Assembly: GCA_016875975.1 (NCBI GenBank)
Contig: VGOF01000024.1
Location: forward strand, 1-12,453
DNA length: 12,453 nt
Source: Chloroflexota bacterium
GTDB taxonomy: Bacteria > Chloroflexota > Dehalococcoidia > GIF9 > UBA5629
Direction: 5' to 3'
Program-made: the position numbers and the translations under genes
The notes under the pieces: model-generated
The model's input: only the letters and a program-made list of their open reading frames with translations
Databases searched by the model: none
What the model was told of the DNA's origin: nothing
Shown here: piece by piece, positions 6,188 to 12,453 of the stretch
Numbering within the stretch: position 1 is the stretch's first letter
Layout: each line of letters begins with the position of its first letter

Positions 6188-7453
6188 TTAGTATTCTGCA
6201 ATGATGTTATATGCTACTGATAGCCCCAGGACCTCGGTTGTACCGTCCTCTATCAGCCCGGCCCGCGCATCCCTGAACAGCTTCTCTACCAGAAAATCCT
6301 TGGTAAGGCCGTAACCGCCGAAAATCTGGAGCGCTTCGAAAGCCACCTCGAAGGCAGACCTCTTGCTATAAATCTGGCCACAGAGAGCGTGCCTGGATGA
6401 TGCATCGAAGGTGCCTTCCACGTATATCTTCTCCCAGACATGCTCCATCACCTTCCTGGTGTAATACCTCGAAGTCTCGACCTTCTCGAACATAGAGTAA
6501 AGTTTCTGCTTGATCGCCTGGTGCTCACATATTGGCTTACCACCCTGAATCCGGTTCTTGGAATACTCCAAAGCCTCTTCAAAAGCTGCCCGCGCCAGGC
6601 CAGTGAACAGAGCACCCATAAAGCTGCTGGTCAGGCAAAGCACCTGGCCAACACGGAATTCGTAGAACGGAGGACGGATAATCATGTATTCATCCGGGAC
6701 GTACACATTATCAAAGACCAGTTCACCTTGGGGGTCGTCCCTCATGCCCAGCTTGTCTATGGGCTTGCCTTTGGTCACGCCCTTCTGCTCTAACGGAACG
6801 ATACAAAGTGCACCGTTGGCTAAGCTATCATAAGGCGGCAGAACCACATGAAGCCCCACATGGGTAGCAGCCGGTGCCGAGGACAGCCAGCCCGATTTTG
6901 GCCCGCTGATAGCCCAGCCATCGCCACACTGTTCGGCTCTGACCTGGCCGTGGTGGAGTTCCGCTACGTGGGGGAGAAAGCTTTCCTGGGTAGCCAGGAT
7001 ATAATCGGAGCCACACTCAGGCTCGGTGACACCCCAACAGCCGTGAAACTTAGCATCCGTGTCTTCTGCCCAGGGTCTTACCAGATTATCGATAATATCG
7101 CCCATGGCAAACAAGGAGGCGATGCCGGGAGGTACCTGGTCCACGCCGATGGCGGTGGCCAACCCCACGCTGCCCCAGCCAAGCTCCTCCAGAATTATAT
7201 GCGCTTCTATGGCGCTTAAGCCCAAACCACCATATTCTGGGTGTAAGAACATCCTGTGATAGCCCATCTTCTTCATTTGCTTCAGTGCATCCCAGTACGG
7301 CGAGCCCTCGGCTATTACCATCTCCGGGTCAGCCATCTTGTCCAGTTTCCTGGCTGCCGGCCTCAGCACCTCTTCGGCAAACCTGTGAGTCTCATTTCGA
7401 AGCATGCACAGGCCCTTGTCTTCTCTAACCTTGGAATCGATTTCGAAGTACAT
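6188..7453 (-). CDS. Acyl-CoA dehydrogenase family flavoprotein
   Basis: A 421-aa FAD enzyme of the acyl-CoA dehydrogenase family, slightly longer than the usual 380-400. The N-terminal helical domain (about 1-130) contains FLHPEYGGLGLS. The middle beta domain (about 135-255) contains the flavin-binding GCWGVTEPECGSD (138-150) and LGMRDDPQGELVFDNVYVP. The C-terminal helical domain contains ARAAFEEALEYSKNRIQGGKPICEHQAIKQKL, LQIFGGYGLTKD and FRDARAGLIEDGTTEV. Where medium-chain enzymes have the catalytic Glu (YEGT), this one reads E402-D403-G404-T405, with Asp at the catalytic column. The start is ATG at 7453 behind GGGAGGAG; the TTG at 7468 lies within that site. It sits between the SCP-2-like and ADC-like genes. 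The chain length or ring structure of the substrate cannot be read from the sequence. Confidence 0.92.
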   Translation of the reverse strand: MYFEIDSKVREDKGLCMLRNETHRFAEEVLRPAARKLDKMADPEMVIAEGSPYWDALKQMKKMGYHRMFLHPEYGGLGLSAIEAHIILEELGWGSVGLATAIGVDQVPPGIASLFAMGDIIDNLVRPWAEDTDAKFHGCWGVTEPECGSDYILATQESFLPHVAELHHGQVRAEQCGDGWAISGPKSGWLSSAPAATHVGLHVVLPPYDSLANGALCIVPLEQKGVTKGKPIDKLGMRDDPQGELVFDNVYVPDEYMIIRPPFYEFRVGQVLCLTSSFMGALFTGLARAAFEEALEYSKNRIQGGKPICEHQAIKQKLYSMFEKVETSRYYTRKVMEHVWEKIYVEGTFDASSRHALCGQIYSKRSAFEVAFEALQIFGGYGLTKDFLVEKLFRDARAGLIEDGTTEVLGLSVAYNIIAEY

Positions 7454-7470
7454 CAAGACTCCTCCCAATA

Positions 7471-7486
7471 GCGAATTGCAATTCGC
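7471..7486. promoter_or_regulatory. 16-bp perfect palindrome upstream of the acyl-CoA dehydrogenase
   Basis: GCGAATTGCAATTCGC is a perfect inverted repeat with no spacer. It lies between the SCP-2-like stop and the acyl-CoA dehydrogenase ribosome site, 17 bp before the ATG. The form suits a dimeric repressor operator (TetR- or MarR-like). It has too little loop for a good RNA hairpin and no T-run, so a terminator is unlikely. No regulator gene is in the window. Confidence 0.4.
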
Positions 7487-7495
7487 GTTTAAGCG

Positions 7496-8104
7496 TTAAT
7501 CGATGGGTACGCCGGCGAACACCTCCTTGGTTAGCAGAACCACTGCCTTCATGTGCTTCATCATGTATGCCATGTTGCCCTGGAGTTGCAACTTGTTGCT
7601 CATTATCAGCCTGATAGTGTCCTGTTTGCCAGAAACCATCAGCTTCCAGGCGCTATACGTCCCGGAAAGCTTGAAGGCTGCATCCTGGTGTTCGCCTGGC
7701 GCCACAGGGACCATGTTCCGCACTGCTCCATGCCAGAAGTCTGCCCAGACATACAGAGAGACACCTTTCACGTCGCCGGCCGATAGCTTTGAGACTTTGC
7801 TCAGCACTTCGTCGGCATTCAAATCTTTGAGGGATACGTCCAGAGGAATGCCTATAGCCTCAAAGACTTTGCCCGTAGGCGTGCCCTGGTACTTCATTCT
7901 ATCCTGAGCAGGTATCATATCTATCAAGCTTATGAAACCTACCATGACCTCCTTCCTGCTCAGTTCCCTGAGAAATTCTGCGTCACCTTCGACTATACAC
8001 AGAAAATCCCCTTCCCAATCCTTAGCTGCCTCCTGGTATGCTTCGCTCTTCTTGGCTGCCTCCAGAACAGCCTCAACCCAGTCTTTCGATGGAAATACCG
8101 CCAT
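7496..8104 (-). CDS. SCP-2 sterol-transfer-like protein
   Basis: A 202-aa soluble protein. The C-terminal half (about 95-198) resembles the SCP-2 sterol carrier fold: alternating strands around VSLYVWADFWHG and AAFKLSGTYSAWKLMVSG, then a terminal DTIRLIMSNKLQLQGNMAYMMKHMKAV block, which matches the typical 'G...KLxGdm..mmk' end of the family. The N-terminal part (about 1-95) is helical and acidic, with ACAD-neighbour type sequence that I do not recognise. Such proteins bind fatty acyl-CoA or sterol-like lipids and hand them to enzymes. The start is ATG at 8104 behind GGAGGTGAG; the gene begins only 4 bp after the SDR stop, which implies one transcript. The next gene, an acyl-CoA dehydrogenase, would be a natural partner. 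Confidence 0.8.
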   Translation of the reverse strand: MAVFPSKDWVEAVLEAAKKSEAYQEAAKDWEGDFLCIVEGDAEFLRELSRKEVMVGFISLIDMIPAQDRMKYQGTPTGKVFEAIGIPLDVSLKDLNADEVLSKVSKLSAGDVKGVSLYVWADFWHGAVRNMVPVAPGEHQDAAFKLSGTYSAWKLMVSGKQDTIRLIMSNKLQLQGNMAYMMKHMKAVVLLTKEVFAGVPID

Positions 8105-8108
8105 TTTC

Positions 8109-8957
8109 TCACCTCCGATTTGTTTTTGCTTTGAAAGTACGGTACAGGCTTTCCCATCCTCTCCACTCATCCATGCAGGTATCCACCTTCATGAATCGTA
8201 TCAGCCACATGGACAATGCAGGGGGAAAAACCTTGGACAACAGCTCGAGCCAAACCGTTGCCGGCATGATGAGCATCGCCTTGTTGGATTTCATAGCTTT
8301 GTAGATTCTCTCACCCGTTTCCTGGGGTGTAAGCAGCCTGGTGCCACGCGGAGGCTTCACCCCCTCGACCATGGCAGTTGACACAAATGCAGGGCAGACG
8401 ATGGTTATGTGAACATCTTTAAAGCTCTTGTCCATCATTAGCTCCCAGCGCAGTGTCTCTGCGAAACCCACCACGGCATGTTTGCTGGTGCTATACGAGC
8501 TTAATTTGGGTGTGCCACCAAGCCCCGTGGCAGAGGCCAGAAAAATCAGGTGGCCTCGCTTCTTAGCCAGGATGTCAGCCAAAAACGCCTTGGTCACCCA
8601 AATGTAACCCATGATATTCACGTCCATAATCTGCTGGTGAATCTCGTCCGGGATGTCCAGAAATTTGCCCCCAAACGCCACGCCAGCATTGTTGACCAGA
8701 ATATCAACGGTGCCAACTTGCTGGTGGACTTGCTCTGCTAAGTCGTAGACCTGTGCCCTGTCCCTGACATCACACTCAAAGGGGTAAACCACACCACCCA
8801 TCTCACGGAGTTGGGACGCTGCTTTCTTCAGGGACTCCTCGTCGATGTCCGCCAGCACCACTTTCGCCTTGCCCTTAACGAAATTAGTGGCCAGGGCATA
8901 GCCTATGCCGTCAGCGCCGCCAGTAATCAAGACAACTTTGCCCTCCACGTCCTTCAT
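8109..8957 (-). CDS. Short-chain dehydrogenase/reductase (SDR)
   Basis: A 282-aa classical SDR oxidoreductase with a Rossmann fold. The cofactor motif TGGADGIG is at 12-19, and D37 at the end of the second strand (VVLADID) favours NAD(H) over NADP(H). CDVRD (62-66) contacts the adenine, NNAG is at 89-92, N114 lies in DVNIMG, and the catalytic set S142, Y155 and K159 (YSTSK) is complete. The C-terminal extension (about 225-282) has a hydrophobic, Trp-rich segment (MPATVWLELLSKVFPPALSM) that may touch the membrane or form a lipid-like substrate site. The start is ATG at 8957 behind AAGGAGAG. It is the first gene of the four-gene minus-strand cluster and probably oxidises a hydroxy or reduces a keto group on the cluster's substrate. 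Confidence 0.93.
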   Translation of the reverse strand: MKDVEGKVVLITGGADGIGYALATNFVKGKAKVVLADIDEESLKKAASQLREMGGVVYPFECDVRDRAQVYDLAEQVHQQVGTVDILVNNAGVAFGGKFLDIPDEIHQQIMDVNIMGYIWVTKAFLADILAKKRGHLIFLASATGLGGTPKLSSYSTSKHAVVGFAETLRWELMMDKSFKDVHITIVCPAFVSTAMVEGVKPPRGTRLLTPQETGERIYKAMKSNKAMLIMPATVWLELLSKVFPPALSMWLIRFMKVDTCMDEWRGWESLYRTFKAKTNRR

Positions 8958-9006
8958 AATATCTCTCCTTCCAGGATATTCCGGTTGACTTGCTGGCTAA
9001 CACCTG

Positions 9007-9035
9007 AGTTTAGTCGAATATGCTGGTGCCGTCAA
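9007..9035 (-). promoter_or_regulatory. Candidate promoter of the SDR-led operon
   Basis: The minus strand carries TTGACG (9035-9030, 5 of 6) and, after 17 bp, TAAACT (9012-9007, 4 of 6). Transcription would start near 9000, about 43 nt before the SDR ATG. A second TTGACGG lies 27 bp further upstream, with no good -10. Confidence 0.5.
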
Positions 9036-9076
9036 TCCCCCATTTTTGCGGTTCCCCGTCAATAAGCGTGAAAAAC

Positions 9077-9104
9077 TTGCCATGTGTTTACATCGGTGTA
9101 TAAT
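9077..9104 (+). promoter_or_regulatory. Promoter of the penicillin-acylase-type gene
   Basis: The -35 TTGCCA (9077-9082, 5 of 6) and a perfect -10 TATAAT (9099-9104) are separated by 16 bp. The start near 9111 gives a leader of about 40 nt. This also shows that the upstream in-frame ATG at 9084 lies before the transcript and is not the start codon. Confidence 0.7.
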
Positions 9105-9149
9105 GGAGCTACGCCTACTGCCTATGGAAACAAAGTTGAGGAGGAAGAC

Positions 9150-11606
9150 ATGAAATCCAAGAGGCTGAAAGCATCGATTATCCCCCTGAGCGTCATCGCT
9201 GTCCTGGTGCTTTTGCTGCTTACCGTAACCATGGCCTGTGTACGTCCTCAGTCGCCAAGCACCGAGCTGCAACCGCCGAGCGCCGAGGATACGAGCCCTG
9301 AGCTACAAATGCCAAGCTACTCAGGCACTATTGCGCTGGATGGCTTGACGGCAAAGGTGAAGGTGCATACAGACAAGTACGGCGTGCCGCACATATTCGC
9401 CAAGAATGAGGCTGACCTCTTCTTTGCTCAGGGTTACATCACTGCCAGGGAACGCCTATTCCAGATGGACATGACGCGACTGGCAGGCCGCGGAGAGCTG
9501 TCCACCTGCCTGGGCGAGGTAACCATCAAAGCAGACAAGTTCTTTAAGACAGTGGGGTTCTACAGGGTTGCAGAGGCAGAGTACCAGCTAATGAAGCCCG
9601 AATCCAGGGCTATCATCGACGCCTACACAAAGGGCGTCAACGCCTATATCGACACCTGCGAGAACCTCCCCATCGAGTACAAGTTTCTACAGGTCAAACC
9701 TCAGCCCTGGGAACCGCAGGACAGCGTTGTGGCCGGTCTCCTCATGGCATATAGTCTTAACCGCCCCAAGGACACTGAACTGATACTTTACCAGATTGGC
9801 CTGAAGGCAGGCGAGGACGTGCTCAAGAATATCATCCCCACCTTGCCTGATTACGCTCCCACTGTCTCCGAAAGCAATGGCAATTCAAAACCCGCTGCCA
9901 CCGGTGTTAATCTGGTGCCCCAGGGAGAGCCAGGGCAGTTCAGCAGCGCCTGGTTCTGCCCCATTCCGTTGAATATCCCCGCCAGTAACTGGATGATATT
10001 CGCCGGCTCACGCACCACCACGGGAAAAGCTGTGTTCACAGGCAGCCCTGACCTGCAGCCCAAGATTCCAGCCCTGTTCTACCTGCTACACATGAAAGGC
10101 GGAAGGTATGACGTCATCGGCGGCTCCATACCCGGAGCCCCGGGAATCAACGTGCTGGGGTTCAACAGGAAAATCGCCTGGAGTACCACCAACGGCAGAG
10201 GAGATGAGCTTGACTATTTCATCGAAAAGCTGAACCCGGACAATCCCAATCAGTACTTGACGGAGAACGGCTACAAGGACTTCAAGCTGATTGACGAGGT
10301 GGTGAAGATAAAAATCAAGGAAGGATTCAACGAGGAGAAGTTCCAGGTCAAGATATCGCGGCATGGACCCATCATATCCGATGTAGTGCCCAATGCACCC
10401 GCCAACTGCGCCATGATGTGGGTGGGCCTCCAGCCTCCAACCAACATCTTCGACGGGTTCGATGCCTTGATCAGGGCCAACAATTTCGAGGAGTTCCGTA
10501 GGGCTCTGAGCGTGGTGAAAACACCAACACTCAATATCGGCTATGCCGATGTCAAGGGAAACATCGGATACCAGTATGTAATGTCAGTTCCGCTGAGAAA
10601 GAATGGCGATGGTACGCTGCCGGTGCCGGGAGACACGGGAGAATACGAATGGACCGGTTTCGTCCCGTTTGAAAAGCTCCCCTATGACTACAATCCAGCC
10701 AAGGGGTACGTGGCCTCCTTCAACAACCCACCAATGGATGTTGATTACCATATAACCAGCTACTTCATGTTCGAGCGGGCATTGCGCTTCGACGAAATCG
10801 TCAAGAACAAAGAGAAGTTCACCCCAGAAGAAATAAGGAGTATGCAGCTTGATAATGTGTCCATGGTAGCCAAGAGATGGGTGCTAGAAATATTGCAGGT
10901 TTGTGGAAACACAGAGGAACTACGAACAGCCCTGGCGCTTTTCCATGGATGGAACTACTCCATTGATATTCAGAGCCCTGCGGCCACGCTGTTCAACTCC
11001 TTCTACGCGCACCTCATCAGAAATACATTGGAAGATGAGCTAGGCAAAGAACTGTGTGACATGCTGCTGAATCCATATCTAATTTACCAGCCTGACATGA
11101 TGCTGACCAACATCATGGGCAATAACAACCATTTCCTCTTCGATGACGTGAAGACACCCGATGCTAAGGAAACCAGGGACGATATTATCAGCAGGAGCAT
11201 GAAGGATGCAGTCAATGAGCTTAGCACGCGGTTAGACGGCGACCCGACGAAATGGGAATGGGGCAAGGTGCACACCATGACCTTCAAACACTCACTAGGC
11301 TCGAAGCTGGCTTTTTTCAACCTCGAACCCATCCCAACCCATGGTGACGACTTCACCATCAATGCCGGCGCCTGGGACAACAAAGACCCATATGCCATGG
11401 ATTCTGGCGGAGTCATCAGGATGGTAGTAGACATGTCAAACCTGGAGAGCGCTACGCTGATAAGCCCTCCGGGCCAGTCCGGCCGATACAAAAGTCCATA
11501 CTACAGCGACCAGGCTGAAATCTGGGCTAAAGGTGTGCAGATACCAGCACACTACCTGTCAGCAGAGAAGCTTCCGCAACTCCTTGTTTTGGAACCGGCC
11601 AGGTAG
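9150..11606 (+). CDS. Penicillin acylase family (Ntn-hydrolase) lipoprotein
   Basis: An 818-aa precursor of the penicillin/acyl-homoserine-lactone acylase family, which hydrolyses amide bonds after cutting itself into alpha and beta chains. The start is ATG at 9150 behind GAGGAGG. A basic N-terminus and hydrophobic stretch (about 8-27) end in TMAC with Cys30, a lipobox-like site, followed by a Pro/Ser-rich linker: a secreted, membrane-anchored enzyme. The alpha part (about 58-240) has GVPHIFAKNEADLFFAQGY and ERLFQMDMTRL. The spacer ends at ...NIPA, and Ser279 in SNWMIFAGSRTTTGK is the expected beta-chain N-terminal nucleophile. N525/N526 in ASFNNP are placed like the oxyanion Asn about 240 residues after the nucleophile. 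The C-terminal block FTINAGAWDN...PPGQSGRYKSPYYSDQ is typical. The substrate is unknown: beta-lactam, N-acyl amino acid, AHL or another amide. Confidence 0.93.
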   Translation: MKSKRLKASIIPLSVIAVLVLLLLTVTMACVRPQSPSTELQPPSAEDTSPELQMPSYSGTIALDGLTAKVKVHTDKYGVPHIFAKNEADLFFAQGYITARERLFQMDMTRLAGRGELSTCLGEVTIKADKFFKTVGFYRVAEAEYQLMKPESRAIIDAYTKGVNAYIDTCENLPIEYKFLQVKPQPWEPQDSVVAGLLMAYSLNRPKDTELILYQIGLKAGEDVLKNIIPTLPDYAPTVSESNGNSKPAATGVNLVPQGEPGQFSSAWFCPIPLNIPASNWMIFAGSRTTTGKAVFTGSPDLQPKIPALFYLLHMKGGRYDVIGGSIPGAPGINVLGFNRKIAWSTTNGRGDELDYFIEKLNPDNPNQYLTENGYKDFKLIDEVVKIKIKEGFNEEKFQVKISRHGPIISDVVPNAPANCAMMWVGLQPPTNIFDGFDALIRANNFEEFRRALSVVKTPTLNIGYADVKGNIGYQYVMSVPLRKNGDGTLPVPGDTGEYEWTGFVPFEKLPYDYNPAKGYVASFNNPPMDVDYHITSYFMFERALRFDEIVKNKEKFTPEEIRSMQLDNVSMVAKRWVLEILQVCGNTEELRTALALFHGWNYSIDIQSPAATLFNSFYAHLIRNTLEDELGKELCDMLLNPYLIYQPDMMLTNIMGNNNHFLFDDVKTPDAKETRDDIISRSMKDAVNELSTRLDGDPTKWEWGKVHTMTFKHSLGSKLAFFNLEPIPTHGDDFTINAGAWDNKDPYAMDSGGVIRMVVDMSNLESATLISPPGQSGRYKSPYYSDQAEIWAKGVQIPAHYLSAEKLPQLLVLEPAR

Positions 11607-11810
11607 GAAAACTCCGACAGACCAAAGACAGGCTTAGGTCATTGACCACTTTAAGATGTCATTGAGGTCCTTTTTGCTCTGCCATGGCGGGACCTTCCAC
11701 TGAAGGACTCCTTGCGATGACAGAAGGAACAAGACCGCCACGTTCCGATTGCACCAGGGCTCGAATCACAGGCAATACTGAAGTCCTAATCAACCAAAAC
11801 CTGGGGCTTT

Positions 11811-11838
11811 GGTTATCGTAATTTGGTACTTGGGATTT
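11811..11838 (-). repeat. 14-bp repeat units related to those at 3292-3319
   Basis: On the minus strand AAATCCCAAGTACC (11838-11825) is followed by a diverged unit AAATTACGATAACC (11824-11811). The first unit matches the 3292-3305 unit at 12 of 14 positions, on the opposite strand. Confidence 0.45.
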
Positions 11839-11898
11839 GTGATTCAAAATTCGTTTGTTCGGTTTGGTTTGCCGATTTGGGGCAGATTGCACTAAACT

Positions 11899-11904
11899 TA
11901 TAAG
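11899..11904 (+). promoter_or_regulatory. Weak candidate -10 upstream of the Wzz remnant
   Basis: TATAAG (5 of 6) lies 46 bp before the ATG at 11951. The best -35 at a proper distance is TTGGGG (11877-11882, spacer 16, 3 of 6). The call is tentative. Confidence 0.25.
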
Positions 11905-11950
11905 CGGAAATTTGGGCTTGCCCCTCTGCTTGTTTAATTGAGGAGGCGCT

Positions 11951-12156
11951 ATGGAAGACGAGATTGATTTGTGAAATACATCGACGTGCCAATACGACAC
12001 TGGAAGCTGATAGCAATCACCACAGGAACAGCAGTGGTTGTGGCCGCGCTGGTAAGCTTCCTTTCGCCGCCTTTGCAGTTGAGTACTTCAAGAATCAAGC
12101 ACCACGGAAGAACGATATACCCGCTTAAGAACTGTATTGATATGAGGAGAAGATAA
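11951..12156 (+). pseudogene. Remnant of a Wzz-like polysaccharide chain-length / chain-length-determinant gene
   Basis: An ATG at 11951 behind GAGGAG encodes MEDEIDL and then TGA. The next frame continues at once as KYIDVPIRHWKLIAI, TTGTAVVVAALVSFLSPP. Read together, EIDL-(R)-KYIDV.IRHWK followed by a hydrophobic segment is the standard N-terminus of Wzz-type proteins, so one base has been lost near 11971. After SPP the frame turns into non-family sequence (LQLSTSRIKHHG), while a third frame reads PFAAFAVEYFKNQ, then APRKNDIPA and a stop at 12126-12128. That resembles the cytoplasmic tail after the second membrane helix of Wzz proteins. The periplasmic middle (normally some 200 residues) is missing. 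I infer an internal deletion plus frameshift. Alternatively, GTG at 11971, overlapping the TGA, could start a 61-residue single-helix protein coupled to a seven-codon leader; this is less likely. Confidence 0.6.
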
Positions 12157-12160
12157 TTCA

Positions 12161-12453
12161 GTGAACAAGTGCAAGATATTCTCAGTGCTTTTGGGTATGA
12201 CAATCGTCATCTCCATGTTATTGGCGGCAGGCTGTATCGGAGACAAAGCTGCCACATCGGGAGGCAAGCAAGTACCTCGCAAGGGACCATGGGGAATCTA
12301 CGAACTGGACATTGCCACCCAGGACGTCAAGTTGATTTACAGCACATCTAAAGAGATTTTCACCCCTGCCTTGAGGCTGAACAACGGGGGGGGACAAGCT
12401 GGTATGCGTCCAGAGAGCTGCCAAGGCCGATAAAGTTGACACCGCGATTTACA
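12161..12453 (+). CDS. TolB/beta-propeller-like lipoprotein, frameshifted at a G8 run (3' partial)
   Basis: GTG at 12161 (AGGAG 11 nt upstream) starts a protein with a clear lipoprotein signal: a basic start, a hydrophobic stretch and the lipobox LAAGC with Cys25. After a short linker comes GPWGIYELDIATQDVKLIYS, then TSKEIFTPALRLNN, typical of a first TolB/WD-like beta-propeller blade. At eight consecutive G (12386-12393) the frame switches to unrelated residues and stops at 12431-12433. With seven G the reading continues as NGGDKLVCVQRAAKADKVD, then TAIY, to the window edge; this fits a propeller blade far better. The gene is therefore real and 3' partial, and is either miscalled by one base, switched off by slippage, or newly broken. 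It lies 4 bp after the stop of the short frame in the Wzz remnant, so both probably belonged to one envelope-polysaccharide unit. Confidence 0.65.

Larger units (their letters stand above)
11607..11950. other. Gene-free stretch between the acylase gene and the Wzz remnant
   Basis: No gene is visible in these 344 bp. It contains an 8-bp direct repeat (GTCATTGA at 11638 and 11658), the inverted pair AGGTCC/GGACCT (11665-11670, 11690-11695) around GCCATGGC, and a hairpin CCTTC-CACT-GAAGG (11693-11706). A TTGCGATGACA block and AGACCGCCACG follow, then 14-bp repeat units at 11811-11838. Several of these blocks recur in 3287-3515. No convincing acylase terminator (a stable stem plus T-run) was found. 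The end carries GAGGAG before the Wzz remnant. Confidence 0.5.

Noticed and set aside
9084..9149. Upstream ATG at 9084 as the acylase start
   Set aside because: It lies upstream of the -10 box, encodes no signal-like sequence, and has no ribosome site; ATG 9150 has GAGGAGG and a clean signal peptide.
11638..11675. Terminator after the acylase gene (GACC...GGTC followed by CTTTTT)
   Set aside because: The stem is only four base pairs with a loop of about 18 nt, too weak to call.
11659..12016. Minus-strand open frames opposite the 11.6-12.0 kb stretch
   Set aside because: Low-complexity translations (Asn, Ser, Gln rich) over repeat-like DNA, with no ribosome site, opposing the Wzz remnant.

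Overview
The window is 12.45 kb of moderately GC-rich bacterial DNA, densely coded and mostly on the minus strand. No rRNA, tRNA or CRISPR array was seen. The gene set (RecN, a divergent-PAP2 membrane protein, an acyl-CoA dehydrogenase / acetoacetate decarboxylase-like / SCP-2 / SDR lipid cluster, a penicillin-acylase-type lipoprotein) and the frequent TTG and GTG starts behind strong AGGAGG-like sites suggest an uncultivated, lipid-metabolising bacterium. Chloroflexota, and Dehalococcoidia in particular, is my best guess. That guess rests on general resemblance, not on a marker gene.

Layout: (1) 1-1676, plus strand: the C-terminal part of a PAS sensor histidine kinase with a fused receiver domain, cut by the left edge. 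(2) 2307-1659, minus strand: a vapBC-type toxin-antitoxin pair with an 8-bp gene overlap, a good promoter and a nested palindromic operator candidate at 2307-2350. The toxin gene overlaps the kinase gene tail to tail. (3) 3203-2402, minus: a divergent-PAP2 membrane protein and an AhpD-like carboxymuconolactone decarboxylase protein, behind a perfect extended -10. (4) 3204-3515: a gene-free stretch with a possible MITE-like element, a 14-bp tandem repeat and a 12-bp palindrome. (5) 5273-3516, minus: recN. (6) 8957-5377, minus: four closely spaced genes in the order SDR, SCP-2-like, acyl-CoA dehydrogenase, acetoacetate decarboxylase-like, probably one operon for modifying or degrading a CoA-linked lipid or ketone. 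(7) 8958-9149: a compact divergent promoter region. (8) 9150-11606, plus: a secreted, lipid-anchored Ntn-hydrolase of the penicillin acylase family. (9) 11607-11950: a gene-free stretch that shares short sequence blocks with region 4. (10) 11951-12453, plus: a broken Wzz-like chain-length gene (frameshift plus apparent internal deletion), then the start of a TolB/beta-propeller-like lipoprotein whose frame is broken at a run of eight G.

The best supported unusual points are the two lesions at the right end (Wzz remnant and G8 frameshift), the vapBC operator architecture, the Asp in place of the usual catalytic Glu in the acyl-CoA dehydrogenase, and the related repeat blocks in the two gene-free stretches. 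I did not see a clearly new multi-gene system.
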